NCBI GenBank assembly: GCA_000183865.1
Contig: CM001047.1
Span: 1,814,811-1,828,184 of the forward strand
Origin: Listeria marthii FSL S4-120
Lineage (GTDB): Bacteria > Bacillota > Bacilli > Lactobacillales > Listeriaceae
Length of the DNA stretch: 13,374 bases
Direction of reading: 5' to 3'
The notes under the pieces were generated by a model, which worked only from the letters and a program-made list of their open reading frames with translations, was not told where the DNA came from and made no database searches. The first letter of the stretch is position 1. Each line of letters starts with the position of its first letter. The position numbers and the translations under genes were made by a program. Shown here one piece after another: positions 1 to 7,549 of this stretch.

Positions 1-786
1 TAATTCTTCGCGCAACTTAATTAAAACAGTTTGGTTTTCGCCAAATTCTTTGCGTACTTCGGCTAGTTTGGCTGTTAGAGAGCTGATTTCGCTCGCTAGT
101 AAGGTCACTTCGTATTTTTCCAGTTCTTCTTGTTGGAATAAGTAATCTTTGGCAATGGAAGCTTGCATTTCCAGTGGCTCTAGTTGCCCTTCTAACTCAT
201 ACAAAATATCTTGAACGCGGTTTAAATTTTCTTCCGTTTCAAATAATTTATTTTCTGCTTGTTTTTTACGATGCTTATATTTTAATACGCCGGCTGCTTC
301 TTCAAAAATCGAGCGACGTTCTTCTGGTTTACTATTCAGGATTTCATCAATTTTCCCTTGCGAAATAATCGAAAAAGATTCCCGTCCAAGTCCAGAATCC
401 ATAAATAAATCGACAATATCTTTCAGTCGACAATTCTCTTTATTAATTAAAAATTCACTATCACCATTACGGTAAATCCGTCTAGTAACAGCTACTTCGC
501 TATAATCAAGTGGTAAAAAATGGTCTTCATTTTCGAGAATAAGCGATACTTCTGCAAAATTAATTGGCTTACGCGTATCACTTCCAGCAAAAATAACGTC
601 GCCCATTCGGCCACCACGGAGCGATTTAGCGGACTGCTCACCAAGTACCCAGCGGATTGCTTCTGTAATATTACTTTTTCCGCTGCCATTTGGTCCTACA
701 ACTGCAGTCATGCCGGGCACGAAATCTATCGCAACTTTGTCAGCAAAGGATTTAAAGCCATTCATTTCTAATCGTTTTAATAACAT
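1..786 (-). CDS. smc: Chromosome segregation protein SMC, N-terminal part (partial, 262 codons)
   Basis: This is the ATPase head and start of the coiled coil of the SMC condensin subunit, which acts with ScpA and ScpB to compact and segregate the chromosome. The translation begins MLLKRLEMNGFKSFADK. It shows the Walker A motif GPNGSGKS at residues 31-38, an arginine-loop region LRGGRMGDVIF at about 56-66, and the Q-loop ISQGKIDEIL with Gln143. A charged, Glu/Lys/Leu-rich coiled coil begins at about residue 170. The family is about 1,190 residues long, so the hinge, the returning coiled coil and the Walker B/signature half lie beyond the left edge. The start is fixed by GGAGG at 796-800, nine bases before the ATG. 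The gap to the rnc stop codon is 22 bases, so the two genes are probably co-transcribed. Identification is very secure. Confidence 0.97.
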   Translation of the reverse strand, partial: MLLKRLEMNGFKSFADKVAIDFVPGMTAVVGPNGSGKSNITEAIRWVLGEQSAKSLRGGRMGDVIFAGSDTRKPINFAEVSLILENEDHFLPLDYSEVAVTRRIYRNGDSEFLINKENCRLKDIVDLFMDSGLGRESFSIISQGKIDEILNSKPEERRSIFEEAAGVLKYKHRKKQAENKLFETEENLNRVQDILYELEGQLEPLEMQASIAKDYLFQQEELEKYEVTLLASEISSLTAKLAEVRKEFGENQTVLIKLREEL

Positions 787-808
787 GTCCGGACACCTCC
801 ATTTTTGT

Positions 809-1498
809 TTATCTGTGTGTTAGTTGGTTTATTGCAAATTGTGCCGCACTTTGTTCTGCTTGTTTTTTTGTTCTGCCGCTACCTTTTCCAAGTACTTGTC
901 CATTAACAATTACTTGGGCGTCGAATGCTTTATTATGCGCTGGTCCTGTTTCACCAAGGATATCATATTCGATCAAGACATCGCGGTCCCGTTGAACAAT
1001 TTCTTGCAGTTGCGTTTTATAATCGACTGTTTGTAGATATGCCCCTGCATCAATCTTCGGAAAAATCACGCGTTCTAAAAATGTAACGACTTTATCGATG
1101 CCATTATCTAAATAAAGCGCGCCGATAAACGATTCAAATACATCTGCAAGAAGCGCTGGACGAGTTCTCCCGCCTGCTTTTTCTTCCCCTTTACCAAGTC
1201 GTACGTATTTAGAAAAATGTACTGCTTCTGCAAACTCGACTAAAGAAGGCTCACAAACAATTGCTGCGCGCATTTTTGTCATGTGTCCTTCTGCCATTTC
1301 TGGATATTTATTAAAAAGATAGTCTGATACCGTTAATTCAAGTACCGCATCCCCCAAAAATTCTAAGCGTTCATTATCTTTCACATTTTCCCGGCGGTGT
1401 TCATTCACGTACGAGGAATGTGTAAATGCTTGTTTTAATAGTTCTACATCTTTAAAATCAAAGCCAACACTTTCTTGTAATTCTTCCCATTGATTCAT
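809..1498 (-). CDS. rnc: Ribonuclease III
   Basis: This is the double-stranded-RNA endonuclease that matures rRNA precursors and processes mRNAs and small-RNA duplexes. The 229-residue protein has the RNase III signature NERLEFLGD at residues 42-50. Likely catalytic acidic residues are Glu43, Glu46, Asp50, Asp119 and Glu122, the last two in [18 protein letters not shown]-terminal dsRNA-binding domain runs from about 158 to 227 and includes the [14 protein letters not shown] helix. An in-frame ATG at 1516 would add MRGASE, but the Shine-Dalgarno GAGGGG (1507-1512) lies inside that extension and is 8 bases from the ATG at 1498, so the shorter start is preferred. The gene is separated from acpP by about 200 bases holding two long stem-loops and is followed closely by smc. 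I saw no clear promoter of its own. Confidence 0.97.
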   Translation of the reverse strand: MNQWEELQESVGFDFKDVELLKQAFTHSSYVNEHRRENVKDNERLEFLGDAVLELTVSDYLFNKYPEMAEGHMTKMRAAIVCEPSLVEFAEAVHFSKYVRLGKGEEKAGGRTRPALLADVFESFIGALYLDNGIDKVVTFLERVIFPKIDAGAYLQTVDYKTQLQEIVQRDRDVLIEYDILGETGPAHNKAFDAQVIVNGQVLGKGSGRTKKQAEQSAAQFAINQLTHR

Positions 1499-1506
1499 TT
1501 CACTTG

Positions 1507-1512
1507 CCCCTC
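1507..1512 (-). promoter_or_regulatory. Ribosome binding site that decides the rnc start
   Basis: GAGGGG on the minus strand lies 8 bases upstream of the ATG at 1498. The alternative upstream ATG at 1516 has no purine-rich site before it and would place this Shine-Dalgarno inside the coding region, so the 229-codon reading of rnc is favoured. Confidence 0.8.
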
Positions 1513-1529
1513 TCATAACTAATAAGCAA

Positions 1530-1577
1530 GTTCATTTTCTAAACAGCCACGTGCAAAAAGCTGCTTAGAAAATGAAC
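1530..1577 (-). promoter_or_regulatory. Long stem-loop in the rnc leader
   Basis: Bases 1530-1547 and 1560-1577 are complementary over 18 positions. On the minus-strand RNA this is 17 Watson-Crick pairs and one G:U, closing a 12-base loop. No T-tract follows the stem in the direction of transcription, so it is not a standard terminator. It lies about 18 bases upstream of the rnc Shine-Dalgarno. In Escherichia coli and Streptomyces RNase III is known to cleave a stem-loop in its own leader. Here that role is only an inference from position and shape. Confidence 0.6.
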
Positions 1578-1599
1578 CAACAAATCTTCCACGACCTTG

Positions 1600-1674
1600 A
1601 AAAAGAGGCTACCTGTACTACTTATCTCGCGTGCGGAAGTTACCACAGCAAAGATAAGTAACACGGGCACCCTC
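1600..1674 (-). terminator. Rho-independent terminator after acpP, with an unusually long stem
   Basis: On the minus strand, arms at 1652-1674 and 1605-1627 pair over 23 positions: 18 Watson-Crick, 3 G:U and 2 mismatches. The loop is 24 bases, and five T residues (1600-1604) follow directly. It begins 22 bases after the acpP stop codon and should end the fapR-plsX-fabD-fabG-acpP transcript, at least in part. The stem is much longer than an ordinary terminator and is itself a potential RNase III substrate. Confidence 0.8.
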
Positions 1675-1696
1675 ATTTATCCGGTCACATAAAGTT

Positions 1697-1933
<237 letters not shown>

Positions 1934-1954
1934 TCACTTCACCTCCCTCCAAGT

Positions 1955-1983
1955 ATTATATAGGATTATTTCTCCTACGTAAA
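1955..1983 (-). promoter_or_regulatory. Probable sigma-A promoter of acpP
   Basis: On the minus strand TTTACG (1978-1983) and a perfect TATAAT (1955-1960) are separated by exactly 17 bases. The -10 box ends about 25 bases before the acpP start. The spacer is bounded by the inverted repeat TAGGA / TCCTA (1973-1977 and 1961-1965). No FapR-type site is visible here. Confidence 0.7.
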
Positions 1984-1999
1984 CAAAAATATTTAAAGT

Positions 2000-2031
2000 A
2001 ATGCGACCCAAGTTAATTCGCATTCATTAAC
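2000..2031 (-). promoter_or_regulatory. Interleaved inverted repeats after fabG: hairpin or possible H-type pseudoknot
   Basis: On the minus strand the order is GTTAAT, AATGCGA, ATTAAC, TTGGG, TCGCATT. GTTAAT can pair with ATTAAC (6 bp) and AATGCGA with TCGCATT (7 bp), in the interleaved order of an H-type pseudoknot with loops of 1, 0 and 5 bases. The 7-bp hairpin alone, followed by a broken T-rich stretch, could instead be a weak terminator for fabG. The element starts 5 bases after the fabG stop codon. Confidence 0.4.
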
Positions 2032-2036
2032 CCATT

Positions 2037-2780
2037 TTACATCACCATGCCGCCATCAACGGATAGTGTTTGACCAGTAATATACTTCGATGCATCACTT
2101 GCTAAGAAAAGAACTGCATTTGCAATATCTTCCGTAGTTCCGTATGCACCAAGCGGAATTTGTGCTAACATCGCTTCTTTTGTTTTCTCGTCTAATTTGT
2201 CGGTCATTTCAGTTGTAATAAAACCTGGAGCGACAGCATTCACATTAATTCCACGTGGAGCTAATTCACGAGCGGTTGTTTTTGTAAGGCCAATCACACC
2301 AGCTTTACTTGCTACATAGTTCGCTTGTCCAGCGTTACCAATTAAACCAACAACAGATGCCATATTAATAATTTTACCAGCACGTTGTTTCATCATTGTA
2401 CGTGTCACTGCTTTAGTACATAGGAAAGTTCCTTTTAGGTTGATATTAATCACATCATCCCACTCTTCTTCTTTCATACGCATTAACAGATTATCACGAG
2501 TAACTCCCGCATTATTTACTAAAATGTCGACACGACCAAAACGCTCAATTGCTTGTTTGAAAAATGCATCCACGTCTTCAGCAATGGCTACGTTTGCTTT
2601 CATCGCTTCTACTTCCACGCCATGTTCGGCAACCAGTTTGGCTGTTTCTTCTGCAGCTTCTGGACTACCATTGTAATTGAAGAAAATATTCGCGCCTTCT
2701 TTAGCTAAATGGATGGCGATGTCACGACCGATTCCGCGCGAGCCACCTGTTACTACTGCTACTTTGCCTTGTAAAGTCAT
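2037..2780 (-). CDS. fabG: 3-oxoacyl-[acyl-carrier-protein] reductase
   Basis: FabG is the NADPH-dependent reductase that reduces 3-ketoacyl-ACP to 3-hydroxyacyl-ACP in each elongation cycle. This 247-residue short-chain dehydrogenase has the nucleotide-binding motif TGGSRGIG (11-18) and NNAG (89-92). The catalytic triad is Ser142, Tyr155 and Lys159, in the segment from MASVVG to YVASKAG. The C-terminal SVDGGMVM is typical of the family. The ATG follows the fabD stop codon by 3 bases, and its ribosome site AAAGGAGA lies inside the last fabD codons, so translation of the two is likely coupled. All active-site residues are present and nothing suggests a paralogue of another function. Confidence 0.97.
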   Translation of the reverse strand: MTLQGKVAVVTGGSRGIGRDIAIHLAKEGANIFFNYNGSPEAAEETAKLVAEHGVEVEAMKANVAIAEDVDAFFKQAIERFGRVDILVNNAGVTRDNLLMRMKEEEWDDVININLKGTFLCTKAVTRTMMKQRAGKIINMASVVGLIGNAGQANYVASKAGVIGLTKTTARELAPRGINVNAVAPGFITTEMTDKLDEKTKEAMLAQIPLGAYGTTEDIANAVLFLASDASKYITGQTLSVDGGMVM

Positions 2781-2783
2781 TGA

Positions 2784-3725
2784 TTATTCTCCTTTCAAAG
2801 TCGCCGCAACGCTTTTCACTGATTCCACATCACCTGCGGACAGTACAGTCACATCACGATTGATTTTTTTAATTAAACCAGCTAAAACTTTTCCAGAACC
2901 AATTTCAACAAATGTGTCTACACCGTTTTTAACTAGTTCTTCGACGATATCTTCCCATAATACTGGGGAATAGATTTGTTTGATTAGTTTATCGCTAATT
3001 TCAGCTTTGTCTGTTGTTTGTTTAGCATCAACATTGTTAACAACCGGAATGTTACCATCGGAAATGGTTACTTCTGCTAAAATATCACGGAAAGCAAGTG
3101 CGGCTGGTTCCATTAAGCTAGAGTGGAAAGGTCCGCTAACTGCAAGTGGCAATACGCGTTTTGCGCCACTAGCTTTGGCTTTTTCGCCAGCTTTTTCAAC
3201 GCCAGCAGTTGTTCCTGAGATAACGATTTGTCCTGGGCAGTTAAGGTTAGCAAGTTGTACTGCATCGCCTTCTCTAGTTACTTCTTCAGTGATAGTTTTT
3301 AATGTCGCACGGTCTACGCCAAGAACGGCAGCCATTGCGCCAGCACCATTTGGTACAGCTGCTTCCATTAATTCGCCGCGTTTACGTACAAGGTAAATCG
3401 CATCACTTGCTTCTAAAAATCCACCTGCTACAAGAGCGCTATATTCACCAAGGCTATGGCCTGCCACGTAATCCGCTTTGACGCCGTATGTTTCTAATGC
3501 ACGTAAAATCGCTACACTTGTGGAAACAAGCGCTGGTTGTGCATTTTCAGATTTTGTTAATAGTTCGATTGGTCCTTCTGTAATTACATCTGTGATTGAA
3601 AAACCTAATCTTTCGTCAGCATCATCATAGATTTTTTTTGCTGCAGGATATTCTGCTGCTACATCTTGCCCCATGCCAATTTTTTGTGCGCCTTGACCGG
3701 GAAATACGAATGCGATTTTAGTCAT
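2784..3725 (-). CDS. fabD: Malonyl-CoA:ACP transacylase
   Basis: FabD transfers the malonyl group from malonyl-CoA to ACP, supplying the two-carbon donor for fatty-acid elongation. The 313-residue protein has the N-terminal oxyanion motif PGQGAQ (9-14). The nucleophile motif is GHSLGEY with Ser91, and the paired histidine is His201 in SGPFHSSLM. Arg116 in the VRKRGELM segment corresponds to the residue that binds the malonyl carboxylate. The ATG overlaps the end of plsX by 8 bases (ATGACTAA). fabG starts 3 bases downstream, so the three genes form one tightly packed unit. Because malonyl-CoA is both this enzyme's substrate and the FapR ligand, the enzyme consumes the inducer of its own operon. 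Confidence 0.97.
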   Translation of the reverse strand: MTKIAFVFPGQGAQKIGMGQDVAAEYPAAKKIYDDADERLGFSITDVITEGPIELLTKSENAQPALVSTSVAILRALETYGVKADYVAGHSLGEYSALVAGGFLEASDAIYLVRKRGELMEAAVPNGAGAMAAVLGVDRATLKTITEEVTREGDAVQLANLNCPGQIVISGTTAGVEKAGEKAKASGAKRVLPLAVSGPFHSSLMEPAALAFRDILAEVTISDGNIPVVNNVDAKQTTDKAEISDKLIKQIYSPVLWEDIVEELVKNGVDTFVEIGSGKVLAGLIKKINRDVTVLSAGDVESVKSVAATLKGE

Positions 3726-4731
3726 TTGCTTCTGTTCCTCCTACTTTCACTTTATCTACTTCTGCGATAATTGTTTCTACTACTTGTTTTTCAACCATTT
3801 CACGTACTTGACGGATAGTGGTGAAAATTCCATTTGCATTGGATGAACCGTGCGCTTTTACGACAGGAGCTTGAACGCCGAACAAACAAGCGCCACCGTA
3901 TTCGCTATAGTCCATTTTAGCTTTTAGTGCCATCAAATCTTTTTTCAGGAAGCTTGCTGCGACTTTATTTTTAAAGCCGTTTAGTAAACTCATTTTGAGC
4001 ATACTTAGAAAAGCAGCGCCTGTTCCTTCGATGGATTTCAGCACCATATTACCAGTAAAGCCGTCTGTAACAACGACATCTGCTACGTCCATCAATAAAT
4101 CACGTGCTTCAATGTTGCCGATAAATTCATAAGCATCTTGATTTTTCATTAGCTCGAATGCTTTTTTCGTTAAGTCGTTACCTTTTGTTTCTTCTGTTCC
4201 GATATTTAAAAGTGCCACACGCGGACGATCGATTTTGCGTACTTTTTCCGCGTAAACTGAGCCCATTAAACCAAATTGCAATAAATGTTCTGGTTTTGCT
4301 TCTGCGTTTGCGCCTAAATCAAGCATCACGAAGCCTTTCCCAGTAACGGTTGGTAGCGTTGGAGCAAGCGCTGGACGGTCGATACCTTTAATACGGCCAA
4401 TAACGAAAAGTCCAGTAGACATTAATGCTCCCGTGTTCCCCGCGGAGATACATGCATCCGCTTCTCCGTCTTTTACCGCTTGGGCAGCAAGGACCATAGA
4501 AGCTTTTTTCTTCCGTTTTACAGCGCGAACTGGTTCATCATCACTCTCAATTTTTTCATCGGTATGTATGATTTTTACGCGTGTTTTATCTGTTAAATAT
4601 TCATTGATTTTCGTTTCGTCTCCAAAAAGAAGAATTTCGATATCTTTATATTGGGCAACAGCTTGCATCACACCTAAAACAATTTCTTTTGGTGCGTGAT
4701 CTCCACCCATCGCATCTACAGCAATTTTCAT
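3718..4731 (-). CDS. plsX: Phosphate acyltransferase PlsX (acyl-ACP:phosphate)
   Basis: PlsX converts long-chain acyl-ACP and phosphate to acyl-phosphate, the donor used by PlsY to begin phosphatidic acid synthesis. It is a peripheral membrane enzyme in related bacteria. The 337-residue sequence has the family landmarks [10 protein letters not shown] at the N terminus, SAGNTG (96-101), VTDGFTGN (221-228), GGACLFG (279-285) and KAHGSSN (292-298). The ATG lies 20 bases after the fapR stop codon, with AAAGGA 10 bases before it. The gene shares 8 bases with fabD. This is the classical fapR-plsX-fabD-fabG order, in which the repressor precedes the branch point between fatty-acid synthesis and membrane lipid synthesis. 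Confidence 0.97.
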   Translation of the reverse strand: MKIAVDAMGGDHAPKEIVLGVMQAVAQYKDIEILLFGDETKINEYLTDKTRVKIIHTDEKIESDDEPVRAVKRKKKASMVLAAQAVKDGEADACISAGNTGALMSTGLFVIGRIKGIDRPALAPTLPTVTGKGFVMLDLGANAEAKPEHLLQFGLMGSVYAEKVRKIDRPRVALLNIGTEETKGNDLTKKAFELMKNQDAYEFIGNIEARDLLMDVADVVVTDGFTGNMVLKSIEGTGAAFLSMLKMSLLNGFKNKVAASFLKKDLMALKAKMDYSEYGGACLFGVQAPVVKAHGSSNANGIFTTIRQVREMVEKQVVETIIAEVDKVKVGGTEAND

Positions 4732-4751
4732 TATACGTCAGTCCTTTATTT

Positions 4752-5321
4752 TCATTTTTGCGTTGCGTGATACATTTCAAACTTACCTTTAAGTACTATT
4801 TCATCTCCAACATAGCTTTTGACATCTACTATCGTAATCGCTCTGTTGTCTGTTGCCGGACGTACTTTTGCTTTTGCGATGATGCGTTCTCCTTCGTTTA
4901 CAGAACGAACAAAGCGAACAGTTGCTTGTGTAGTTAAAGCTAGTTCATTTGGGATGACTGCGGTTGCTAAGGAATTAGCTTGGGCAAACAAATGGTGCCC
5001 ACGAGCGATTTTATTTCGTTTAAAAACATGCTCACTTCGCACATCAAAAATCGAAATAGCGCTCTTGCTAAGTTGAATATCAATAATTTCACCAATCACT
5101 TCATCAATGGGAAGGCTTTTTACTGCATCGGCATAATTGACACTCGCAACATGTTTGATTCGCTCTCTCAGTTCGGGGATAGAAAGTGCTACTCTATCTA
5201 AACGGATAGTTTGCACACTGACCCCAAATTTCTCTGCAAGCTGCTCATCTGTTATGAAAGGATTTTCTTCAATAGCTACTTGAAGTTTCATTTGACGATC
5301 CTTTTTAGAATATTTTTTCAT
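4752..5321 (-). CDS. fapR: Fatty acid and phospholipid biosynthesis repressor FapR
   Basis: FapR represses fatty-acid and phospholipid genes and leaves DNA when it binds malonyl-CoA. The 189-residue protein, against 188 in Bacillus subtilis, has an N-terminal DeoR-type helix-turn-helix (about 22-42, [21 protein letters not shown]). A linker helix follows to about 75, then a hot-dog thioesterase-like effector domain. Phe100, Arg107, Gly108 and Asn116 match, one residue shifted, the malonyl-CoA pocket positions I recall for B. subtilis FapR. A ribosome site (GATGAGGA) precedes the ATG. The promoter upstream carries a FapR-type operator over its -10 box, so autorepression is expected. It is the first gene after the recG terminator. 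Confidence 0.97.
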   Translation of the reverse strand: MKKYSKKDRQMKLQVAIEENPFITDEQLAEKFGVSVQTIRLDRVALSIPELRERIKHVASVNYADAVKSLPIDEVIGEIIDIQLSKSAISIFDVRSEHVFKRNKIARGHHLFAQANSLATAVIPNELALTTQATVRFVRSVNEGERIIAKAKVRPATDNRAITIVDVKSYVGDEIVLKGKFEMYHATQK

Positions 5322-5354
5322 GCACGTATCCTCATCTCTTTTTTGTGAAAGGTA

Positions 5355-5371
5355 TTAATACCAGCTACTAA
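5355..5371 (-). promoter_or_regulatory. FapR operator
   Basis: The minus strand reads TTAGTAGCTGGTATTAA, an inverted repeat that matches 15 of 17 positions of the FapR box as I recall it, TTAGTACCTGGTACTAA. It overlaps the -10 element of the fapR promoter and lies 33 bases before the fapR start. Binding of FapR here would block RNA polymerase, giving negative autoregulation of the whole lipid operon relieved by malonyl-CoA. The downstream half also lies in a perfect 12-base palindrome, GGTATTAATACC (5351-5362). Confidence 0.85.
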
Positions 5372-5383
5372 ACACTAGGTAAA
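5355..5383 (-). promoter_or_regulatory. Probable sigma-A promoter of the fapR operon
   Basis: On the minus strand TTTACC (5378-5383) and TATTAA (5355-5360) are 17 bases apart. Each matches 4 of 6 consensus bases. The -10 box lies inside the FapR operator, and the -35 box shares three T residues with the T-tract of the recG terminator. Confidence 0.6.
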
Positions 5384-5423
5384 AAAAGGAAGTTACCTCT
5401 GTAGAATAACATTCAGAACTTCC
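5381..5423 (-). terminator. Rho-independent terminator after recG
   Basis: On the minus strand GGAAGTT (5417-5423) pairs with AACTTCC (5388-5394), and CTG/CAG can add inner pairs. Seven T residues follow at 5381-5387. It should end the asp23-fakA-sdaAB-sdaAA-recG transcript just before the fapR promoter. Confidence 0.75.
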
Positions 5424-5440
5424 CTGTATTTTGTTGGTAC

Positions 5441-5457
5441 TTTAATATGTTATTAAA
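5441..5457. repeat. AT-only inverted repeat between recG and its terminator
   Basis: TTTAATA and TATTAAA (5441-5447 and 5451-5457) form a perfect 7-base inverted repeat with a 3-base centre. The rest of the 179-base gap between fapR and recG holds the recG terminator, the fapR promoter and the FapR operator; I see no gene in it. Function is unknown and chance is possible in such AT-rich sequence. Confidence 0.4.
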
Positions 5458-5500
5458 AATCAAGCAAAGTTGCAAGTTTTTTAAAGATTGTTACATAGGT

Positions 5501-7549
5501 TTAATCTAGTTTTTGTTCTGTAAAGACGCCTTCTTCTTCTAGAAGTGCTACTAATTTTTCGTAGGTTTGGTTCTCTAGCATGTTTTCTTCAAAGATCATA
5601 TGAACGGCATCTTGGCGAGCAATTTCGAGTACGCGGTAATCGTGAACCATGTCCGCTACTTTAAATTCTGGAACACCACTTTGTTTTCGACCGAAGAAAT
5701 CCCCCGGTCCGCGTAGTTCCAGGTCGCGCTCGCTGACAACGAAGCCATCATTGGTTTCTGACATAATCATCATACGTTCTTTACCAACCTCGGTTTTTGG
5801 GTCAGCAATCAAAATACAATACGATTGATCAGCCCCACGTCCAACCCGACCTCTTAATTGGTGCAACTGCGCTAAACCAAAACGGTCGGCATCGTAAATG
5901 ACCATCATCGTAGCATTCGGCACGTTTACACCAACTTCGACTACCGTTGTTGAGACAAGGCAATCGATTTTTTTATCATTAAAGTCGCGCATGATTTGCT
6001 CTTTATCTGCGGGTAGAAGTTTACCGTGCATCAGTCCTGGAGTATATTTTGTCCCCCATTTGTTTTGTAAAATATTGAAAACGTCTATCGCATTTTCCAC
6101 ATCGAGTTTTTCGGATTCTTCAATCAGCGGGCAAATAATGTAAACTTGATGGCCTTTCTCGATTTCTTTTTCCATAAAGCCGATGACGCGATCAAGCATT
6201 TGATGTTTGACCCAGTAGGTTTCAATTTCTTTTCGACCAGCAGGAAGTTCATCGATAATCGATACGTCCATTTCGCCAAACGCTGTAATCGCAAGCGTTC
6301 TAGGGATTGGAGTAGCTGTCATAAACAATACATCCGGATATTCGCCCTTTTCGCGAAGAACCCGGCGCTGCGCTACGCCAAATCGGTGCTGTTCATCGGT
6401 AATAACTAAACCTAGACGATGATAAATTACTTCGTCTTGAATTAAGGCATGCGTACCAATTAAAACATCTATCGAGCCATTTTCAAGCATTGCGAGTAGC
6501 TCTCTGCGTTGCTTTCCTTTTACGCTACTAGTAAGTAAGCCAACCGTGATATCAAATGGCTGCAATAACTCTACTAGTGAATTAGCGTGTTGTTCGGCTA
6601 AAATTTCCGTTGGTACCATTAAGGCACTTTGGAAGCCACTTTTGGCGGCGGCATACATTGCAATCGAGGCTACGACTGTTTTCCCTGAACCAACATCACC
6701 TTGTAGCAAACGGTTCATATGGAAATGCGATAACATATCCCCGCAAATCTCATTAACCACGCGCTTTTGTGCTTTGGTCAGCGGGAATGGCAGCGACTCG
6801 ATATAATGGCGCAAATCTTCCACATCATAATTAATCGAAATCCCGCCTGATTTTTCGCGTTCAATTTTACGGAAAAACTGCATTTTCAATTGGAACAATA
6901 GAAATTCTTCGTAGACCATTCGGCGCCTAGCTTGTTTTAATTCCTCATTATTTTTTGGGAAATGGAGAATGCGCACTGCTTCCAGACGGTCCATTAATTG
7001 ATATTTCTCGAGTAAATTAGTTGGAATCACTTCTTCTATTTTACTGCTATAGGCATCAAAAGCGAGCCGAGTGTATTTTTGCATCGTTTTATTGCGTAGC
7101 GTTCCTTTTAGACGGTAAACGCCTTCTAGTTCTTCTTCATTTTCGACAGCGCCGATTTTAATTTTACTAGCTGTAACTTGGGCGCGACTCTTATCCCATT
7201 TACCTGAAATCGTCACGGTTTCGCCAACGCTAATTTTACTTTTTAAATAGGGCTGGTTGAAAAAATCGATTTTGATGACTTGGCCTTCTGTTGACACACG
7301 GAAAGAAAGCTTGGATTTTTTTCGGCCGTAAAAGGCAACAGTTGCTTCGGTGAGCACTTCGCCTTGGATGGTAATCCGTTCCTCATGCGCTACTTCGGAT
7401 AAATCCCGCAATCGATAATCTTCATAACGATACGGAAAGTTCCAAAGTAAATCATGCACGGTTGATAAACCTAGCTCTTTTAACGTTTTAGCTGTTTCTT
7501 CACCAATTCCTTTGATTTCGGTTGTCGGGATTCGTTTAAGTTCACTCAC
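5501..7549 (-). CDS. recG: ATP-dependent DNA helicase RecG
   Basis: RecG is a superfamily 2 motor that remodels stalled replication forks and branch-migrates Holliday junctions. The 682-residue protein has an N-terminal OB-fold wedge domain (about 45-150). The helicase motor follows, with Walker A GDVGSGKT (284-291), DEQH (385-388), TATPIPRT (411-418) and QLRGRVGRG (564-572), then the C-terminal TRG region GDFFGRKQSG (616-625). The start is taken as GTG at 7549, giving SELKRIPTTEIKGIG and the usual family length. Another in-frame GTG at 7594 would add 15 residues deep inside sdaAA. The chosen start overlaps the sdaAA stop by 8 bases (GTGAGTGA) and lacks a good ribosome site, so coupled translation is likely. 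Confidence 0.96.
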   Translation of the reverse strand: MSELKRIPTTEIKGIGEETAKTLKELGLSTVHDLLWNFPYRYEDYRLRDLSEVAHEERITIQGEVLTEATVAFYGRKKSKLSFRVSTEGQVIKIDFFNQPYLKSKISVGETVTISGKWDKSRAQVTASKIKIGAVENEEELEGVYRLKGTLRNKTMQKYTRLAFDAYSSKIEEVIPTNLLEKYQLMDRLEAVRILHFPKNNEELKQARRRMVYEEFLLFQLKMQFFRKIEREKSGGISINYDVEDLRHYIESLPFPLTKAQKRVVNEICGDMLSHFHMNRLLQGDVGSGKTVVASIAMYAAAKSGFQSALMVPTEILAEQHANSLVELLQPFDITVGLLTSSVKGKQRRELLAMLENGSIDVLIGTHALIQDEVIYHRLGLVITDEQHRFGVAQRRVLREKGEYPDVLFMTATPIPRTLAITAFGEMDVSIIDELPAGRKEIETYWVKHQMLDRVIGFMEKEIEKGHQVYIICPLIEESEKLDVENAIDVFNILQNKWGTKYTPGLMHGKLLPADKEQIMRDFNDKKIDCLVSTTVVEVGVNVPNATMMVIYDADRFGLAQLHQLRGRVGRGADQSYCILIADPKTEVGKERMMIMSETNDGFVVSERDLELRGPGDFFGRKQSGVPEFKVADMVHDYRVLEIARQDAVHMIFEENMLENQTYEKLVALLEEEGVFTEQKLD

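Noticed and set aside
1499..1516. Six-residue extension MRGASE of RNase III
   Set aside because: The Shine-Dalgarno GAGGGG falls inside it and is correctly spaced for the later ATG.
2980..3396. 138-codon open frame on the plus strand inside fabD
   Set aside because: It is antisense to a fully conserved fabD, is Ser/Ala/Thr-rich as antisense shadows are, and has no convincing ribosome site.
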